Shown: one piece after another, positions 8,988-18,268 of the stretch
Position numbering within the stretch: position 1 is the first letter of the stretch
Layout of the letters: each line of letters starts with the position of its first letter
DNA from: Phycisphaerales bacterium
GTDB lineage: Bacteria; Planctomycetota; Phycisphaerae; Phycisphaerales; UBA1924
Direction: 5' to 3'
DNA length: 64,000 nucleotides
NCBI GenBank assembly: GCA_019750095.1
Contig: JAIEOW010000040.1
Span: 1-64,000, forward strand
The notes under the pieces: generated by a model
What the model saw: only the letters and a program-made list of their open reading frames with translations
What the model was told of the DNA's origin: nothing
Databases searched by the model: none
Translations under genes and position numbers: made by a program

Positions 8988-11900
8988 TCACGCGCATCCA
9001 CTGAACCAGGCATTCAGGAAACTGAAGATGTCCTGCACGTCCACGCCGTTCACTTGATCAAAGTCCGCGCGCGGGTCACCGGCGAACCAGGCATTCAGGA
9101 AGCTGAAGATGTCCTGCACGTCCACGCCGTTGATGCCATCAAAGTCTGCCGGGCAGCACCCGCTCGCCAGCAGCGAGCAGATGGGCACGCGCACGAACTC
9201 CGCCGCCTCGATGCTCCCATTCCCATTGCCTGCGGGAATCTGCATCGCCGCCACCAGCGTGCCATTGTCCGGCGTTGTGTACTGCCCGAATGCCAGGAAG
9301 ATCTCCGAAGGCAGCGGTCCGGTTCCAAGTGACAACTCTTGCCGAAGGTTGACCGTTCCCTCCAGAACTCCGCCGGTTGCACCACGCGCTTGTGTGACCG
9401 CCGCGCCCGCGGTCTGTTGCTGCCAACCGAAGTAGCTTCCGCTTCCCTCGCTGGCCAGTAAGCAACTGAATCCCGCGATCTGTCCCTGCTTGGCCCAGTT
9501 CGCCGCGCTCATCGCACCGGGCGGTGCGGCGAGGTAGATGAACCGATCATCCGAATCGGCGCCCATTGGCCCGGCGATGTACAGCACGTCGCCGCGCAGA
9601 GCGGCGTGCAGCGAACGTCCGCCGCTGGTGGCCACCGCGATCGCGCCGGCGTCGACCTGTCCATCCATCACAAAGGGGCACGGGTTGGGTGAGCACGATC
9701 CGCCGCTGGTCCATGTCCCTGTGCACGCGGCCTGCGTCGTGGTCGAGCACACACCGAGTGTGCCGCAGCAAGAGCCCGTTGCCATCGGCGGGCACGCGAT
9801 CACGCAGTCTCCACCGGGCGAGAACGTGCCCGTGCATGCGCTCTGCAGCGCCACGCTGCACGCACCCGCAATGCAGCACCGCCCCGTCACCGGCGTTCCC
9901 GCCTGCACGGCAAAGTGCCAGTCCGCGCCGCCATTGTTGTCCCACGTCCCCGCGCCGTTGTTGAACACGATGTCCATCACCGTCGCGTTGCTCGGCAGCG
10001 TCACACTCACGCTCCACGGCACGCTCGCGTTCGCACGCGTCATCGCGGTCGTCTGAATGCCCGTCCACGTGTTCACGCCCCAGTACATGTTCACGCTCGT
10101 CGCGCTCGACAGGTTCCGACCCGTCGGGTCATACGTGACTGTTACGCTCTGCCCCGCGATCGGCGGCGTGGGCGCAGCCGTTACCACCGTCGTCGGGTTC
10201 GGGTTGCTCCCGATGCCATCGCCCACCCACACGTGCTGGATCGGCGACCGCGAGATGTTCCCCTTGCTGTCCACCGCCTCCACGTAATAACCGAGCAGCT
10301 TGCTCGCCTGCCCGGTGATCTGCGCCGAGTAATGCTCCGCGATGTGCGTTGGCGTCACGAAGAAGTTGATCTCCCCGTCGTTGTAGATGTTCCCCGCCGG
10401 AAACGCCCGCCCATTCATCGGCACGCTGATCCACGGCCCCACGCCCGGCCCGCCCGCGTACGTCTCGTTCTCCGTGTTCGAGAGCGATCGCTGACCATCC
10501 AGATCGACGCGATACTTCAGTGTCACTGACTGAACATTGCTCGCATCGGCGACAAACGTCCACACCGTGAAGTCCACCGGTTGCACGAACGGGCCATAGT
10601 TGTTCCCCTGGCGATACGGATTGCCAAACCCCTGCCCGCCCGGGTTGTACGGCCATCTCTGCGGCACCCAGATCGCCGGCCCCGTCAGGTCACTCGTCGG
10701 CCCGCTCGCGGGCGCCGCGCTGATGATCGGATCAGTGAATCGCGCCGCGTTGTTGCACGCCACGCTCTGCTTCACCTCCATATCAATCGCCGAGCCGTAG
10801 TACATGTACCCGGAGTTCAGCGAGCCCATGAAGTAGTGCCACGCCCGCTCGACGTTGTTCGCTCCTTCGTGCGGATACACGATCCGCCGCGGATTCACCG
10901 TTCCCCCGGCGTTCACGTGCATCTGCTCGATCGTGTCCACGCGATTCTGCATCGCCGTGATCACCGCCCAGTTCCGCGCATCCACATGCCACCCGTTCAC
11001 TGGGTCCGGCTGCCCGCTCGCGTTCAGCAGCGGCCAGTTCCAGTTCCAGAACTGCGGCGATCCAAAGTCGCCATCCGCGTTCACCCACGCCCCATCCTCA
11101 ACATGCACAAAGTCGCCCGCCGGCACCGGATGATCCGCCAGATACCGCTGGATCACCGTGGGCACATACCCCGCGTTCCGCGCATCGCGCACGCGATTCG
11201 GCGTTGCCTCAAGGTAATAGCTCGCCCCGCCGCCCCAGTCGTTGTCCCCATCATGGCTCAGCACCACCAGCATCGGGCGATTCGGGTCGTTCCGCGCGTT
11301 CAACGTGTTGAACTCGGCGATCCCCTGCGCCGAATACCCGTCGCGCCAGCTCAGGGACTGGCTGCTCGGCACCACGATGACGCTCTTCACCTGACCGGTG
11401 TTCGGATCCACATACCGCGCACGCCGCGGCGTGAATCCGTACGGATACGCCTCCGCCGGCGAGCACCCGCGATCGATCGACACGCGGAAATAGTCCGCCT
11501 GCGCCGGATTGACCTGATCCGCCCGATTCGGCGGATCACACGGCGTGCCCCCCGATCCAAACACCACCGGCCAGTTCGCGCACGCCCGGCTGATCTTCTC
11601 CCCCGACACGATCGACCACTGCACCCCTTCATCTGCGAGTGCACCGATCATCCGCGTGCTGAACGCCATCTCGCTCGGGAAAAAACCCACGCTCATCGGC
11701 GCGCCCGTTCCCCACGCGTCGCCATAGATCGCCTTGTATGTCTGGATCTGCTTCCGCATCGTGCTCTCGGCCACCAACGGCATCAGCGCATGATGAAACG
11801 GAAAAAGCACCATGTCGCACCGCGGCACCGCTATGCCACCGGTCGTCTGCCACGACCGCGCTTGGCGATACCCGTCAAACCAGTTGCTGCCGTAGCGGCC

Positions 11901-12305
11901 GCCGATGAATCCTGTCCCGGCGACGGACTGAATGTTCTGGATCAACCCGCCGCTGAAGGACACCTGCGCCCCGCCTTCGGGCACTGAGCCAAAGGAGGGA
12001 AACGCGGCGAACGCGCTGATGCTGTCGCGCGGCCGCCCCTGATACGCCGCGACTCTGTCGTCTTTGTTGAAGATGTCAAACAGCGCGTTCAGCGGATTCG
12101 TCCCGCCGCGTGCCAGAGACTCTGCCAGCCGCTCATACTGATCGCCAAGCCCGGCATTGGTCGTCTGCCGATCGGGCCAGTAGATCGGCTGCTCCATGTG
12201 CCACATGTACGTGAAATGCAGGTTCTGCTGTGCCACCGCCGACCCTGCGCACAGCGCCAGCATCGAACCGGCGATCACCGAACAAGCAAGTCGACAAGTG
12301 CGCAT
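8988..12305 (-). CDS. Secreted GH57-like glycosidase with CBM25-like domain and GC-type dockerin tail
   Basis: The 1105-residue protein has a signal peptide (cleaved after GSAVA, about residue 25). The N-terminal half resembles glycoside hydrolase family 57: HMEQP at 36-40 in place of the HQP motif, FHHALMPLV, the possible nucleophile in GFFPSEMAFS near 211, and SHDGDNDWGGG near 351. Around 705-805 lies a starch-binding CBM25-like module (PIAGQSVTVTYDP to WDNNGGADWHF). Two cysteine-rich repeats (GRCCIAGACS and GSCCGTLGVCS) follow, then two almost identical calcium loops ending in FSGCA. A GGAGACC motif precedes ATG 12305. The likely substrate is an alpha-glucan such as starch or glycogen, but activity is not proven because the GH57 motifs are divergent. 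Confidence 0.8.
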   Translation of the reverse strand: MRTCRLACSVIAGSMLALCAGSAVAQQNLHFTYMWHMEQPIYWPDRQTTNAGLGDQYERLAESLARGGTNPLNALFDIFNKDDRVAAYQGRPRDSISAFAAFPSFGSVPEGGAQVSFSGGLIQNIQSVAGTGFIGGRYGSNWFDGYRQARSWQTTGGIAVPRCDMVLFPFHHALMPLVAESTMRKQIQTYKAIYGDAWGTGAPMSVGFFPSEMAFSTRMIGALADEGVQWSIVSGEKISRACANWPVVFGSGGTPCDPPNRADQVNPAQADYFRVSIDRGCSPAEAYPYGFTPRRARYVDPNTGQVKSVIVVPSSQSLSWRDGYSAQGIAEFNTLNARNDPNRPMLVVLSHDGDNDWGGGASYYLEATPNRVRDARNAGYVPTVIQRYLADHPVPAGDFVHVEDGAWVNADGDFGSPQFWNWNWPLLNASGQPDPVNGWHVDARNWAVITAMQNRVDTIEQMHVNAGGTVNPRRIVYPHEGANNVERAWHYFMGSLNSGYMYYGSAIDMEVKQSVACNNAARFTDPIISAAPASGPTSDLTGPAIWVPQRWPYNPGGQGFGNPYRQGNNYGPFVQPVDFTVWTFVADASNVQSVTLKYRVDLDGQRSLSNTENETYAGGPGVGPWISVPMNGRAFPAGNIYNDGEINFFVTPTHIAEHYSAQITGQASKLLGYYVEAVDSKGNISRSPIQHVWVGDGIGSNPNPTTVVTAAPTPPIAGQSVTVTYDPTGRNLSSATSVNMYWGVNTWTGIQTTAMTRANASVPWSVSVTLPSNATVMDIVFNNGAGTWDNNGGADWHFAVQAGTPVTGRCCIAGACSVALQSACTGTFSPGGDCVIACPPMATGSCCGTLGVCSTTTQAACTGTWTSGGSCSPNPCPFVMDGQVDAGAIAVATSGGRSLHAALRGDVLYIAGPMGADSDDRFIYLAAPPGAMSAANWAKQGQIAGFSCLLASEGSGSYFGWQQQTAGAAVTQARGATGGVLEGTVNLRQELSLGTGPLPSEIFLAFGQYTTPDNGTLVAAMQIPAGNGNGSIEAAEFVRVPICSLLASGCCPADFDGINGVDVQDIFSFLNAWFAGDPRADFDQVNGVDVQDIFSFLNAWFSGCA
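9009..9128 (-). repeat. Tandem dockerin-loop repeats
   Basis: Two near-identical copies of roughly 42 bases (about 9009-9050 and 9087-9128) encode the repeated peptide NGVDVQDIFSFLNAWF at the C-terminus of the GH57-like protein. Identity at DNA level suggests recent duplication or gene conversion. Confidence 0.85.
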
Positions 12306-12450
12306 CCCAAGGTCTCCATGCAAGGCCACGCCGCCACCGTCCACATGTTGTGGACCGGGACGTCAAGTATGCCACAGAAAACCCCGGGCGAACAGGGCGT
12401 GCACGCACTTTTCTGGACGGAGGTTGCGTGGCCGAGTTCCTGCCGGGCAA

Positions 12451-13515
12451 TCACCAGGCCATCGACGATTCATACCCAAGTTCAACCAGCAACTCGCCGG
12501 CGATGCTCTTGAACATCTGCTTGGCATCGTTGGTGAAATAGTTGCGCCAATCGCCCACCACACCCTTTCTGAACTCCGCCGAGTTGTCGGCCTGCCCGGG
12601 CCTGCGTCCTCCAGAGTGCTTCTCGAAGCGGCACTCATGGATCGCCCAGTTCAGCATCTCCTCGCTCGCCTCAACGCCCAGCCATCGATACACCGCGCCA
12701 ACCGTCTCGGTGGTGCTTGACACCAGTTGCTCGTAGCGCACTTCCAGGAACTGCTCGCCATACAGCTCGCGCGCCCGCATGCCGCCGCCCACCGTGCGGA
12801 CCCACTCGGTCGTGAGATAGCGCAGCACATCCGGTTGCAGCAGCGGCACCGGTCTGCCCCGGCCGTGGACGTGATACTCCGCGGCCTGAAGCGCCTGCTG
12901 GCGCACCGGCTCGGGCACCTCGCGATCATCGATCTCGCGGATCAGCAGGAAGAGATCGCTCACCACCACATCCCGCCCATCGCGGATCATGTGGATGAAC
13001 CGCGCATCGGGAAAAGTCTCGTGCACCTTATCGATCTGCGAGCAGTAAAAGCTCGTCGTCTTGTCGCCCACCCATTGCAGCCGAGACCAGTCCTTCCATC
13101 CCTCGCGCACGATCGCCTCGCGGATCAACGCCATCCACGCCCCGCGGCGGAGCACGTGCAGACACTCCTCGGCGTTCATGTCGCGCAGCCATGTGCCCTT
13201 GGACTCTTCGCCCGCCGCCCACCTGCGAACCTTGCGCTCATCGATCCATTCCGGAAAGCTCGCGCCAAAGTCATTGAACAGCCACCCCTCATTCCGGCAT
13301 TCCAGCTCCGGGTGAATGTTCAGGAGACTCGAAAGCCATGTGGTCCCCGATCGACGTGCCGCACCGAAGAGCAGCGGTCCAGGGACGCGGTCGGCACCGG
13401 TCAGAGGCCGACGCTCGCGTGTCGGCTTGAGTTCCAGCGACCGGTCCGCGGGCAACCCCGCCAGCGCAAACGTCGGAGAGAGTTCGGTCGATGTTGTTCG
13501 GGCGATCGCGCTCAT
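12451..13515 (-). CDS. PAPS-dependent sulfotransferase-family protein
   Basis: The 354-residue soluble protein carries the 5'-phosphosulfate binding loop GAARRSGTTWLSSLL at about 51-65, and the downstream 3'-phosphate region (FIHMIRDGRDVVVSDL) typical of sulfotransferases. It would move sulfate from PAPS to a hydroxyl of a sugar, lipid or protein. A strong GGAGGT motif lies just upstream of ATG 13515. It sits between the GH57-like gene and pepA on the same strand, with gaps of about 145 bases on each side, so it may have its own promoter. Sulfated polysaccharides are common in marine planctomycetes, which fits the nearby glycan locus, but the acceptor is unknown. Confidence 0.88.
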   Translation of the reverse strand: MSAIARTTSTELSPTFALAGLPADRSLELKPTRERRPLTGADRVPGPLLFGAARRSGTTWLSSLLNIHPELECRNEGWLFNDFGASFPEWIDERKVRRWAAGEESKGTWLRDMNAEECLHVLRRGAWMALIREAIVREGWKDWSRLQWVGDKTTSFYCSQIDKVHETFPDARFIHMIRDGRDVVVSDLFLLIREIDDREVPEPVRQQALQAAEYHVHGRGRPVPLLQPDVLRYLTTEWVRTVGGGMRARELYGEQFLEVRYEQLVSSTTETVGAVYRWLGVEASEEMLNWAIHECRFEKHSGGRRPGQADNSAEFRKGVVGDWRNYFTNDAKQMFKSIAGELLVELGYESSMAW

Positions 13516-13661
13516 GCAACCTCCATGTTGCTCGCCGCTTCAAAGGCGGCCTCACTTCAGAACGCACCACGCGTCCACATCCTGCCCAGATCGGCGGATC
13601 CTCCGCCGATTCGTCATTTCAAAGCACGCCCACACCACGGTCGTGGGCCATCCTGCCCAGT

Positions 13662-15152
13662 TTACTCTGAAAGCAGATCGGCAAGCAACCGCACGCCCCA
13701 ACCCGTCGGCCCCTTCACCCAGCACCCGCTGTCGCTCTCGCTGACGTGCACGCCCGCGATGTCGATGTGGGCCCAGGCAACTTTGGGCTGGACGAAGAAG
13801 GACAGGAACGCCGCACCCTGGATCGGGTGGGCCTTGCGGTTGGGGTTGCTGTTCACGACATCGGCGATCGGGCTCTTCATCATGTCCCGATATTCCTGAT
13901 CCATCGGCAGCCGCCACCAGCGCTCGCCGGAGGTCTGCATCGCCCGCGTCAGCTTCTCGCGCAGTTTTTCATCCTCGCAGAACATCCCGGCAAAGGTCGA
14001 GCCAAGCGCCGTGATGACTCCGCCCGTGAGCGTGGCGAGATCGACGATGAACTCGGGCTTTTCGACTTCGCACGCCCAGATCAGGGCGTCGGCCAGCACC
14101 AGCCGACCCTCGGCGTCAGTGTTGGTCACCTCAACGGTCACCCCGTTGCGATAGGTGATCACGTCGTCCGGGCGATAGGCCTCGTCAGAAATCGAGTTTT
14201 CCGCACACGCCAGGAGCGCGACCACGGGTCGATTGGGCTTGATGACGGTCGCGATGGCGTGCATCGCACCGAGCACGGCACACCCGCCGTCTTTGTCGCG
14301 CTTCATGCCGACCATGCCGTTGTTGATTTTGAGCGAGAGTCCGCCGGTGTCGTAGGTCATGGTCTTGCCCACCAGAACCGCGGGCTTGGCGTTCTTGCGG
14401 GCGTTCTTGGGGCGATACTCGAGCCGGATCATGCAGGGCTTGTTTTCGCTGGCCTTGCCGACGTTGATGTGGCCGATGAGCTTCTCGCGTTCGAGGTCTT
14501 TGCCTTCCAGAACGGTGCACTTCAAACCGGTCTTCTTGGCGAGTTTGCGGGCTGCTTCAGCCATATATCCGGTGGTAGCGATATTGGGCGGGGTCTCGCT
14601 GAGGTCGCGGGCGAAGTTGGTGCTCTCGGCAAGGGCGAGCCCGACTTCGATTCCGGAGGCCAGGGCGGCGGTCGGGCAGGAGATGTTCAGGGCGGTGCGC
14701 TTGGGGGCGTCGCCGTGGCCAGTGCCTTTGAAGAGCCAGTTCTTCCAGCCGAGGAGCCCGAATCCTTCGCCGAGGCATCGGCCGGCGTGTTCGATGTCGA
14801 GCTTGGGGATGGTTTCAAGGGCGGGGCCGAGGTGGAGCTCGATGCGTTCATCCTTGTTGGCGGCGGCGCGTCGGCCGAGTGCACCAGCGACGCTGCGGAG
14901 CGAGCTGGGCTGGAACGACTCGCGCTTGCCGAGACCGACGATGATCACGCGTGCGGGTGCGTTCTTGGCGGTGGGATAGCACTCGGCGATCTTGCCGCTC
15001 TCCCCGCTGGTCTCAACGCGATCGATCGCGCGGGCGATGGATCCGTCGGTGTCGAGCTTCTTCGTGGCGGGGTCAAGCTTCTTGTCGGCGAAGATGCCGA
15101 CGACGACAGCGCTCGGGGTCTGACGCGAGACGAGGCGGATGGCGTTGAACAT
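13662..15152 (-). CDS. pepA: Leucyl aminopeptidase (M17)
   Basis: The 496-residue cytosolic exopeptidase has the complete M17 catalytic domain. It shows VGKTMTYDTGGLSLK (metal-binding Lys and Asp), MKRDKDGGCAVLGAM and the family signature NTDAEGRLVLADAL, which supplies zinc ligands and the catalytic Arg. The N-terminal macro-like domain is also present (VVVGIFADKKLDP to VIIVGLGKRESF). Length and motif order match family norms. The gene ends in TAA at 13662 and is about 55 bases downstream of the glycosyltransferase gene on the same strand, so it may be read through from the glycan genes although its role is general peptide turnover. Confidence 0.94.
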   Translation of the reverse strand: MFNAIRLVSRQTPSAVVVGIFADKKLDPATKKLDTDGSIARAIDRVETSGESGKIAECYPTAKNAPARVIIVGLGKRESFQPSSLRSVAGALGRRAAANKDERIELHLGPALETIPKLDIEHAGRCLGEGFGLLGWKNWLFKGTGHGDAPKRTALNISCPTAALASGIEVGLALAESTNFARDLSETPPNIATTGYMAEAARKLAKKTGLKCTVLEGKDLEREKLIGHINVGKASENKPCMIRLEYRPKNARKNAKPAVLVGKTMTYDTGGLSLKINNGMVGMKRDKDGGCAVLGAMHAIATVIKPNRPVVALLACAENSISDEAYRPDDVITYRNGVTVEVTNTDAEGRLVLADALIWACEVEKPEFIVDLATLTGGVITALGSTFAGMFCEDEKLREKLTRAMQTSGERWWRLPMDQEYRDMMKSPIADVVNSNPNRKAHPIQGAAFLSFFVQPKVAWAHIDIAGVHVSESDSGCWVKGPTGWGVRLLADLLSE

Positions 15153-15206
15153 GCTGCGGATCGCTCCTGCCGTGGGCGCATTGCCCAGGGGCGGCAGTGT
15201 AGAACT

Positions 15207-16361
15207 TCACGCCGCGACAAGCCCGGCGGGGGCGAGATGTTCATGCGAGCATGAACCTTCGAGGGCAAATGGAGCGATGATCCGGGGCTTGCCCGGGTGT
15301 GCCTGCGCGGATGAAGCGTCGAGAGCATCCAGCATTGGACCGGGCGAGAGGGTGGCGATGACGAGGGTGTCGGCATCGCGTGGATCGTCGATGATGCGCG
15401 CGCCAAGCTCGGCCAGCGCCTGGCTCACGATGTGGTCGTTCTTGCCCGGAGCGATCAGGGCGACGCTTTCGCCAGAGCGGAGGGATTGCGCGAGCGTCTG
15501 GCGGCACGCCGCCAGTCCGGTGAAGCGATCCCAGTGCTCGCGGTGCATGGTGAGCCGCGGCTGGGTGTGGAGGGAGAGGGCCAGTTCGGCGAGGCCGGAG
15601 AAGTAGCCGGCTTCGGCGCGCTCTTTCATGGCGATGCGGGCGTAGCGGGTGATGGTCCTGCGGATCTCACGGGCGCGGTGGGTCGTTGGGGCGTATCTGC
15701 GCATGACCCATGCGTTGTTGCGCACGAGTCGGCGGAGGATGGCGTCCATGTCGCGGCCGGAGGCGGTTTTCTCGTGTGCAACACGGAAGCGATGGTCGTG
15801 GATGATCCGGCCGCCGGCTTGGATGAGTCTGGCGGCGAGGTCGTACTCCTCGGCGTAAAACCCGAATCGCGGGTCGTACCCCGCGGAGAGATCGGCGTGA
15901 TTGATCGCGGAACTTTCCCAGGCGGAACGACGGATGGCGACGCCGCAGCCGGTGAAGACTTCCGGCAGGCCTCCGGATTCACGGCGGAGCGTGCCATCGG
16001 GTGATGCGGGCAGCGTGATCTCCGCACCGATGGCGGCGACATCGGACTTTGCCGAGGCAAGCAGCGGGAGGAAGTCGAGATTCACCGGGTGAGAGTCGTC
16101 ATCGAGCATGACGATCCACGACGCGCTCGGGTCGGCGGCGAGGACACCGGCGTTGCGCCCTGCGGCGGCGTGATTGCGGGCGAGCATGATCACCCGGACG
16201 GGCAGGCCGTTGGCGAGGGCAATGGGTGCGCGGGCGGGCGGATCGCCGGCGTTGTCGACGATGATCACCTCGGCACTGTGCGCAGGAAGTTCGGCAAGGC
16301 GAGCGAGTGTGTGCGCGAGCTGGCCGGGACGATTGCGCGTGGGCAGGACGTACGCGATCAC
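15207..16361 (-). CDS. Family 2 glycosyltransferase
   Basis: The 384-residue protein starts with a GT-A fold: VIAYVLPTRNRPGQL, VIIVDNAG, an AAGRNAG segment, and the metal-binding MLDDDSHP. An acceptor-side segment is FGFYAEEYDLAARL. About 100 extra C-terminal residues (from SVALIAPGKNDH) look like an alpha/beta tail not usual for simple GT2 enzymes. The start is GTG at 16361, overlapping the upstream gene's stop as GTGA; the frame extends upstream only as a shadow of that gene. It would transfer an activated sugar during surface-polysaccharide assembly. The sugar and acceptor are unknown. Confidence 0.85.
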   Translation of the reverse strand: MIAYVLPTRNRPGQLAHTLARLAELPAHSAEVIIVDNAGDPPARAPIALANGLPVRVIMLARNHAAAGRNAGVLAADPSASWIVMLDDDSHPVNLDFLPLLASAKSDVAAIGAEITLPASPDGTLRRESGGLPEVFTGCGVAIRRSAWESSAINHADLSAGYDPRFGFYAEEYDLAARLIQAGGRIIHDHRFRVAHEKTASGRDMDAILRRLVRNNAWVMRRYAPTTHRAREIRRTITRYARIAMKERAEAGYFSGLAELALSLHTQPRLTMHREHWDRFTGLAACRQTLAQSLRSGESVALIAPGKNDHIVSQALAELGARIIDDPRDADTLVIATLSPGPMLDALDASSAQAHPGKPRIIAPFALEGSCSHEHLAPAGLVAA

Positions 16362-18100
16362 GACGCCCTCACGCCGAGCTTGGGGGCGATGGTGGAGATC
16401 TCTGCCGGGTGCTGCGCCGGTGCGTAGGTGAGGTGGGCGGTGTGGAGGCGGGCGACGCCGGATCGCACATCGCCGGAGGAGACGGGCGTGTTGCCGAGGC
16501 GCTGGGCTTCGACGGCGGCGCTGACAGCACCGAGGAACGCGGCGGCAAGCAGCGAACCACCGGAGGCGAGGGCGAGCGTGGCGGTGGAGAGGAGCGCATC
16601 GCCGCAGCCCAGGGGATCGATCGCTGCGGGTGCGAGGGCGGGCACGTGTTCGGCCTTCAGGCGTGCGCCCCACTGCTGGTGGGCTTCTTCGAAACCGGGA
16701 AGGCGATCGAAGGCGACGAGCCCCTCAGAGCCCATGGTGACGATGGCGTGGCGCGTGCGTGTGCCGGAGAGCAGGCGAAATGCGGCGGCGGGCAAGCTGT
16801 CATCGTGCTGGTGATAGGCGTCGCGGAGCTCGCTCTCGCTTGGGCAGAGCAGATCAAGCCCGGTCATGTGCTGAAGGTGCGAGCGTTTGCCGGAGACGTC
16901 GCCAGAAGCGATGCCCGAGCGAGCACGCACGAGGGGGCAGAGCGAACGGAGCAGGCCGGGGCTCATGAGCCCGAGGCCGAAGTCGGCGATGACCGAGGCA
17001 TCGGTCGCGCCGCCGGATTCGCCCAGAGCGTCACCGGCCATGCCCAGCAGTTGATCCTGCACGTCGGCGTCGGGATCGAGCCGGGTGACAAGATCGAGCT
17101 TCATGACCTTCTGCGCGCCAACGAGAAAACGCTGCTTTTCCGGGGTCGGACGATCGATGTTGATGGATCGCAGCTCGACGCCCTCAGCGGCGAGGCGACG
17201 GCGGAGAGCGATGGTGTCATCGTCTTCGCGCAGGGCGGTGATGAGGACGGGGCTGGCTCCGAGCGCGGCGAGGTGGCGTGCGATGACGGCGGCCCCGCCG
17301 TCATAGGAGCGTCGCTCGATGGGGCGCAGGGTGAGCACCGGGCTTTCGCCGGCGACATCGGGCCGATCGCAAAGAACGTAGGTGTCGCGGATGACTTCGC
17401 CGACGACAACGCAGCGCTTGCCGCGGAACCTGGCGATGAGGGTGTTGAGGGTGGCACCGTCGAGTTCGGGTTGCTCGAGGAGCGTTCGGAGACGAGCGTG
17501 GTAGGGGTCAGCGGACTGTTCGAGAGCGGCGATGAGCGCGCTGGAGCTGAAGACGACATCGCCGGAGCTGAAGACGACGCGCCCGCCGTGGGTTTGGACG
17601 GCGGCTTTCTCGCGGGCGAATCGCGGGTCGTTGTTGAGTTCGTACTCGCGGCCTTTGACGTAGACGTCGGGGCGGACCTCGTTGAGCAGGTCTTCGGCGG
17701 TCGGGCGGGGCTCGATGTACACCCAGTCAACGCAGTCGAGCGCGGCAAGGTTTTCAGCACGGAGCTCTTGCGGGATCAGGGGGCGGCCGGTGCCCTTGTC
17801 GATCATCGCGTCGCCGGTGATGGAGACGAGGAGAATGTCTCCCTGGGCCTTGGCATAGCGGAGGTGGCGCAGGTGGCCGGGGTGCACGATGTCAAAGCAG
17901 CCGTGGCATTGAACGACGGCGCGCCCGGCCTGGCGTGCCTGGGCGCGGAGGGTGAGGAGTTGCTGATGCGAGAGGACTTTGCGGGAAGAGCCCGAGTCGG
18001 GCGTGCCCGAAAGAGGTCGCGGCATCGGCTCGCCGACGAGATGCAGGCGTGCCGGCTTGGGTTGATGCGAGCGCGGGGGAGTTGGCGGAGAATCGGGCAT
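16358..18100 (-). CDS. Bifunctional nucleotidyltransferase-sugar kinase, HldE-like with swapped domain order
   Basis: The 580-residue protein fuses two enzymes. Residues about 45-190 form a cytidylyltransferase-like domain with CHGCFDIVHPGHLRHLRYA (HxGH motif) and DVYVKGREYE. Residues about 215-560 form a PfkB-type sugar kinase with a GVEL/INIDRPTPEKQR segment and the catalytic motif DPLGCGDALL (Asp base kept, Cys replacing the usual Ala of GAGD). In classical HldE, which makes ADP-heptose for LPS, the kinase comes first; here the order is reversed. ATG 18100 (MPDSPPTP) is tentative; MPRPLSG at 18025 is an alternative, and the longer upstream frame crosses a repeat element. It is coupled to the downstream glycosyltransferase by a GTGA overlap. 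Confidence 0.85.
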   Translation of the reverse strand: MPDSPPTPPRSHQPKPARLHLVGEPMPRPLSGTPDSGSSRKVLSHQQLLTLRAQARQAGRAVVQCHGCFDIVHPGHLRHLRYAKAQGDILLVSITGDAMIDKGTGRPLIPQELRAENLAALDCVDWVYIEPRPTAEDLLNEVRPDVYVKGREYELNNDPRFAREKAAVQTHGGRVVFSSGDVVFSSSALIAALEQSADPYHARLRTLLEQPELDGATLNTLIARFRGKRCVVVGEVIRDTYVLCDRPDVAGESPVLTLRPIERRSYDGGAAVIARHLAALGASPVLITALREDDDTIALRRRLAAEGVELRSINIDRPTPEKQRFLVGAQKVMKLDLVTRLDPDADVQDQLLGMAGDALGESGGATDASVIADFGLGLMSPGLLRSLCPLVRARSGIASGDVSGKRSHLQHMTGLDLLCPSESELRDAYHQHDDSLPAAAFRLLSGTRTRHAIVTMGSEGLVAFDRLPGFEEAHQQWGARLKAEHVPALAPAAIDPLGCGDALLSTATLALASGGSLLAAAFLGAVSAAVEAQRLGNTPVSSGDVRSGVARLHTAHLTYAPAQHPAEISTIAPKLGVRAS

Positions 18101-18133
18101 GTCACCGCGGATATCGGCGTGGATGGGCGGGAA

Positions 18134-18190
18134 GGCACACAGGCGGGACGCCTGTGCCACCAATGCAGACGAGGCACACAGGCAAGACGC
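18134..18190. repeat. Dispersed palindromic repeat (CAGGCGGGACGCCTG core), full copy plus partial copy
   Basis: A full copy at 18134-18162 (hairpin CACAGGC-GGGAC-GCCTGTG followed by CCACC) is followed by a partial copy at about 18172-18190. It lies in the gap between the divergent HldE-like and glycosyltransferase genes. Related copies occur at 33879, 37914, 37960 and 45041. Confidence 0.85.
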
Positions 18191-18268
18191 CGGGCCAGAG
18201 ATGCATGTGGAGCAGCGGGCGTGCGGTCGCGCGGAAACTGCGCGATTCTGTGCGGGAGCTGGGCGTGC

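Noticed and set aside
10581-11987. A 468-codon plus-strand frame inside the GH57-like gene
   Set aside because: Rich in Arg/His/Pro with no domain; antisense to a clearly conserved gene.
13746-15254. A 502-codon plus-strand frame across pepA
   Set aside because: Gly/Asp/Val-rich antisense shadow of the aminopeptidase; no family resemblance.
16307-18268. A 1518-codon open frame whose first 650 codons precede the plus-strand glycosyltransferase
   Set aside because: This part is antisense to the HldE-like gene and has no recognisable domain; the low-complexity Gly/Glu/Ala composition is typical of a GC-rich shadow frame.
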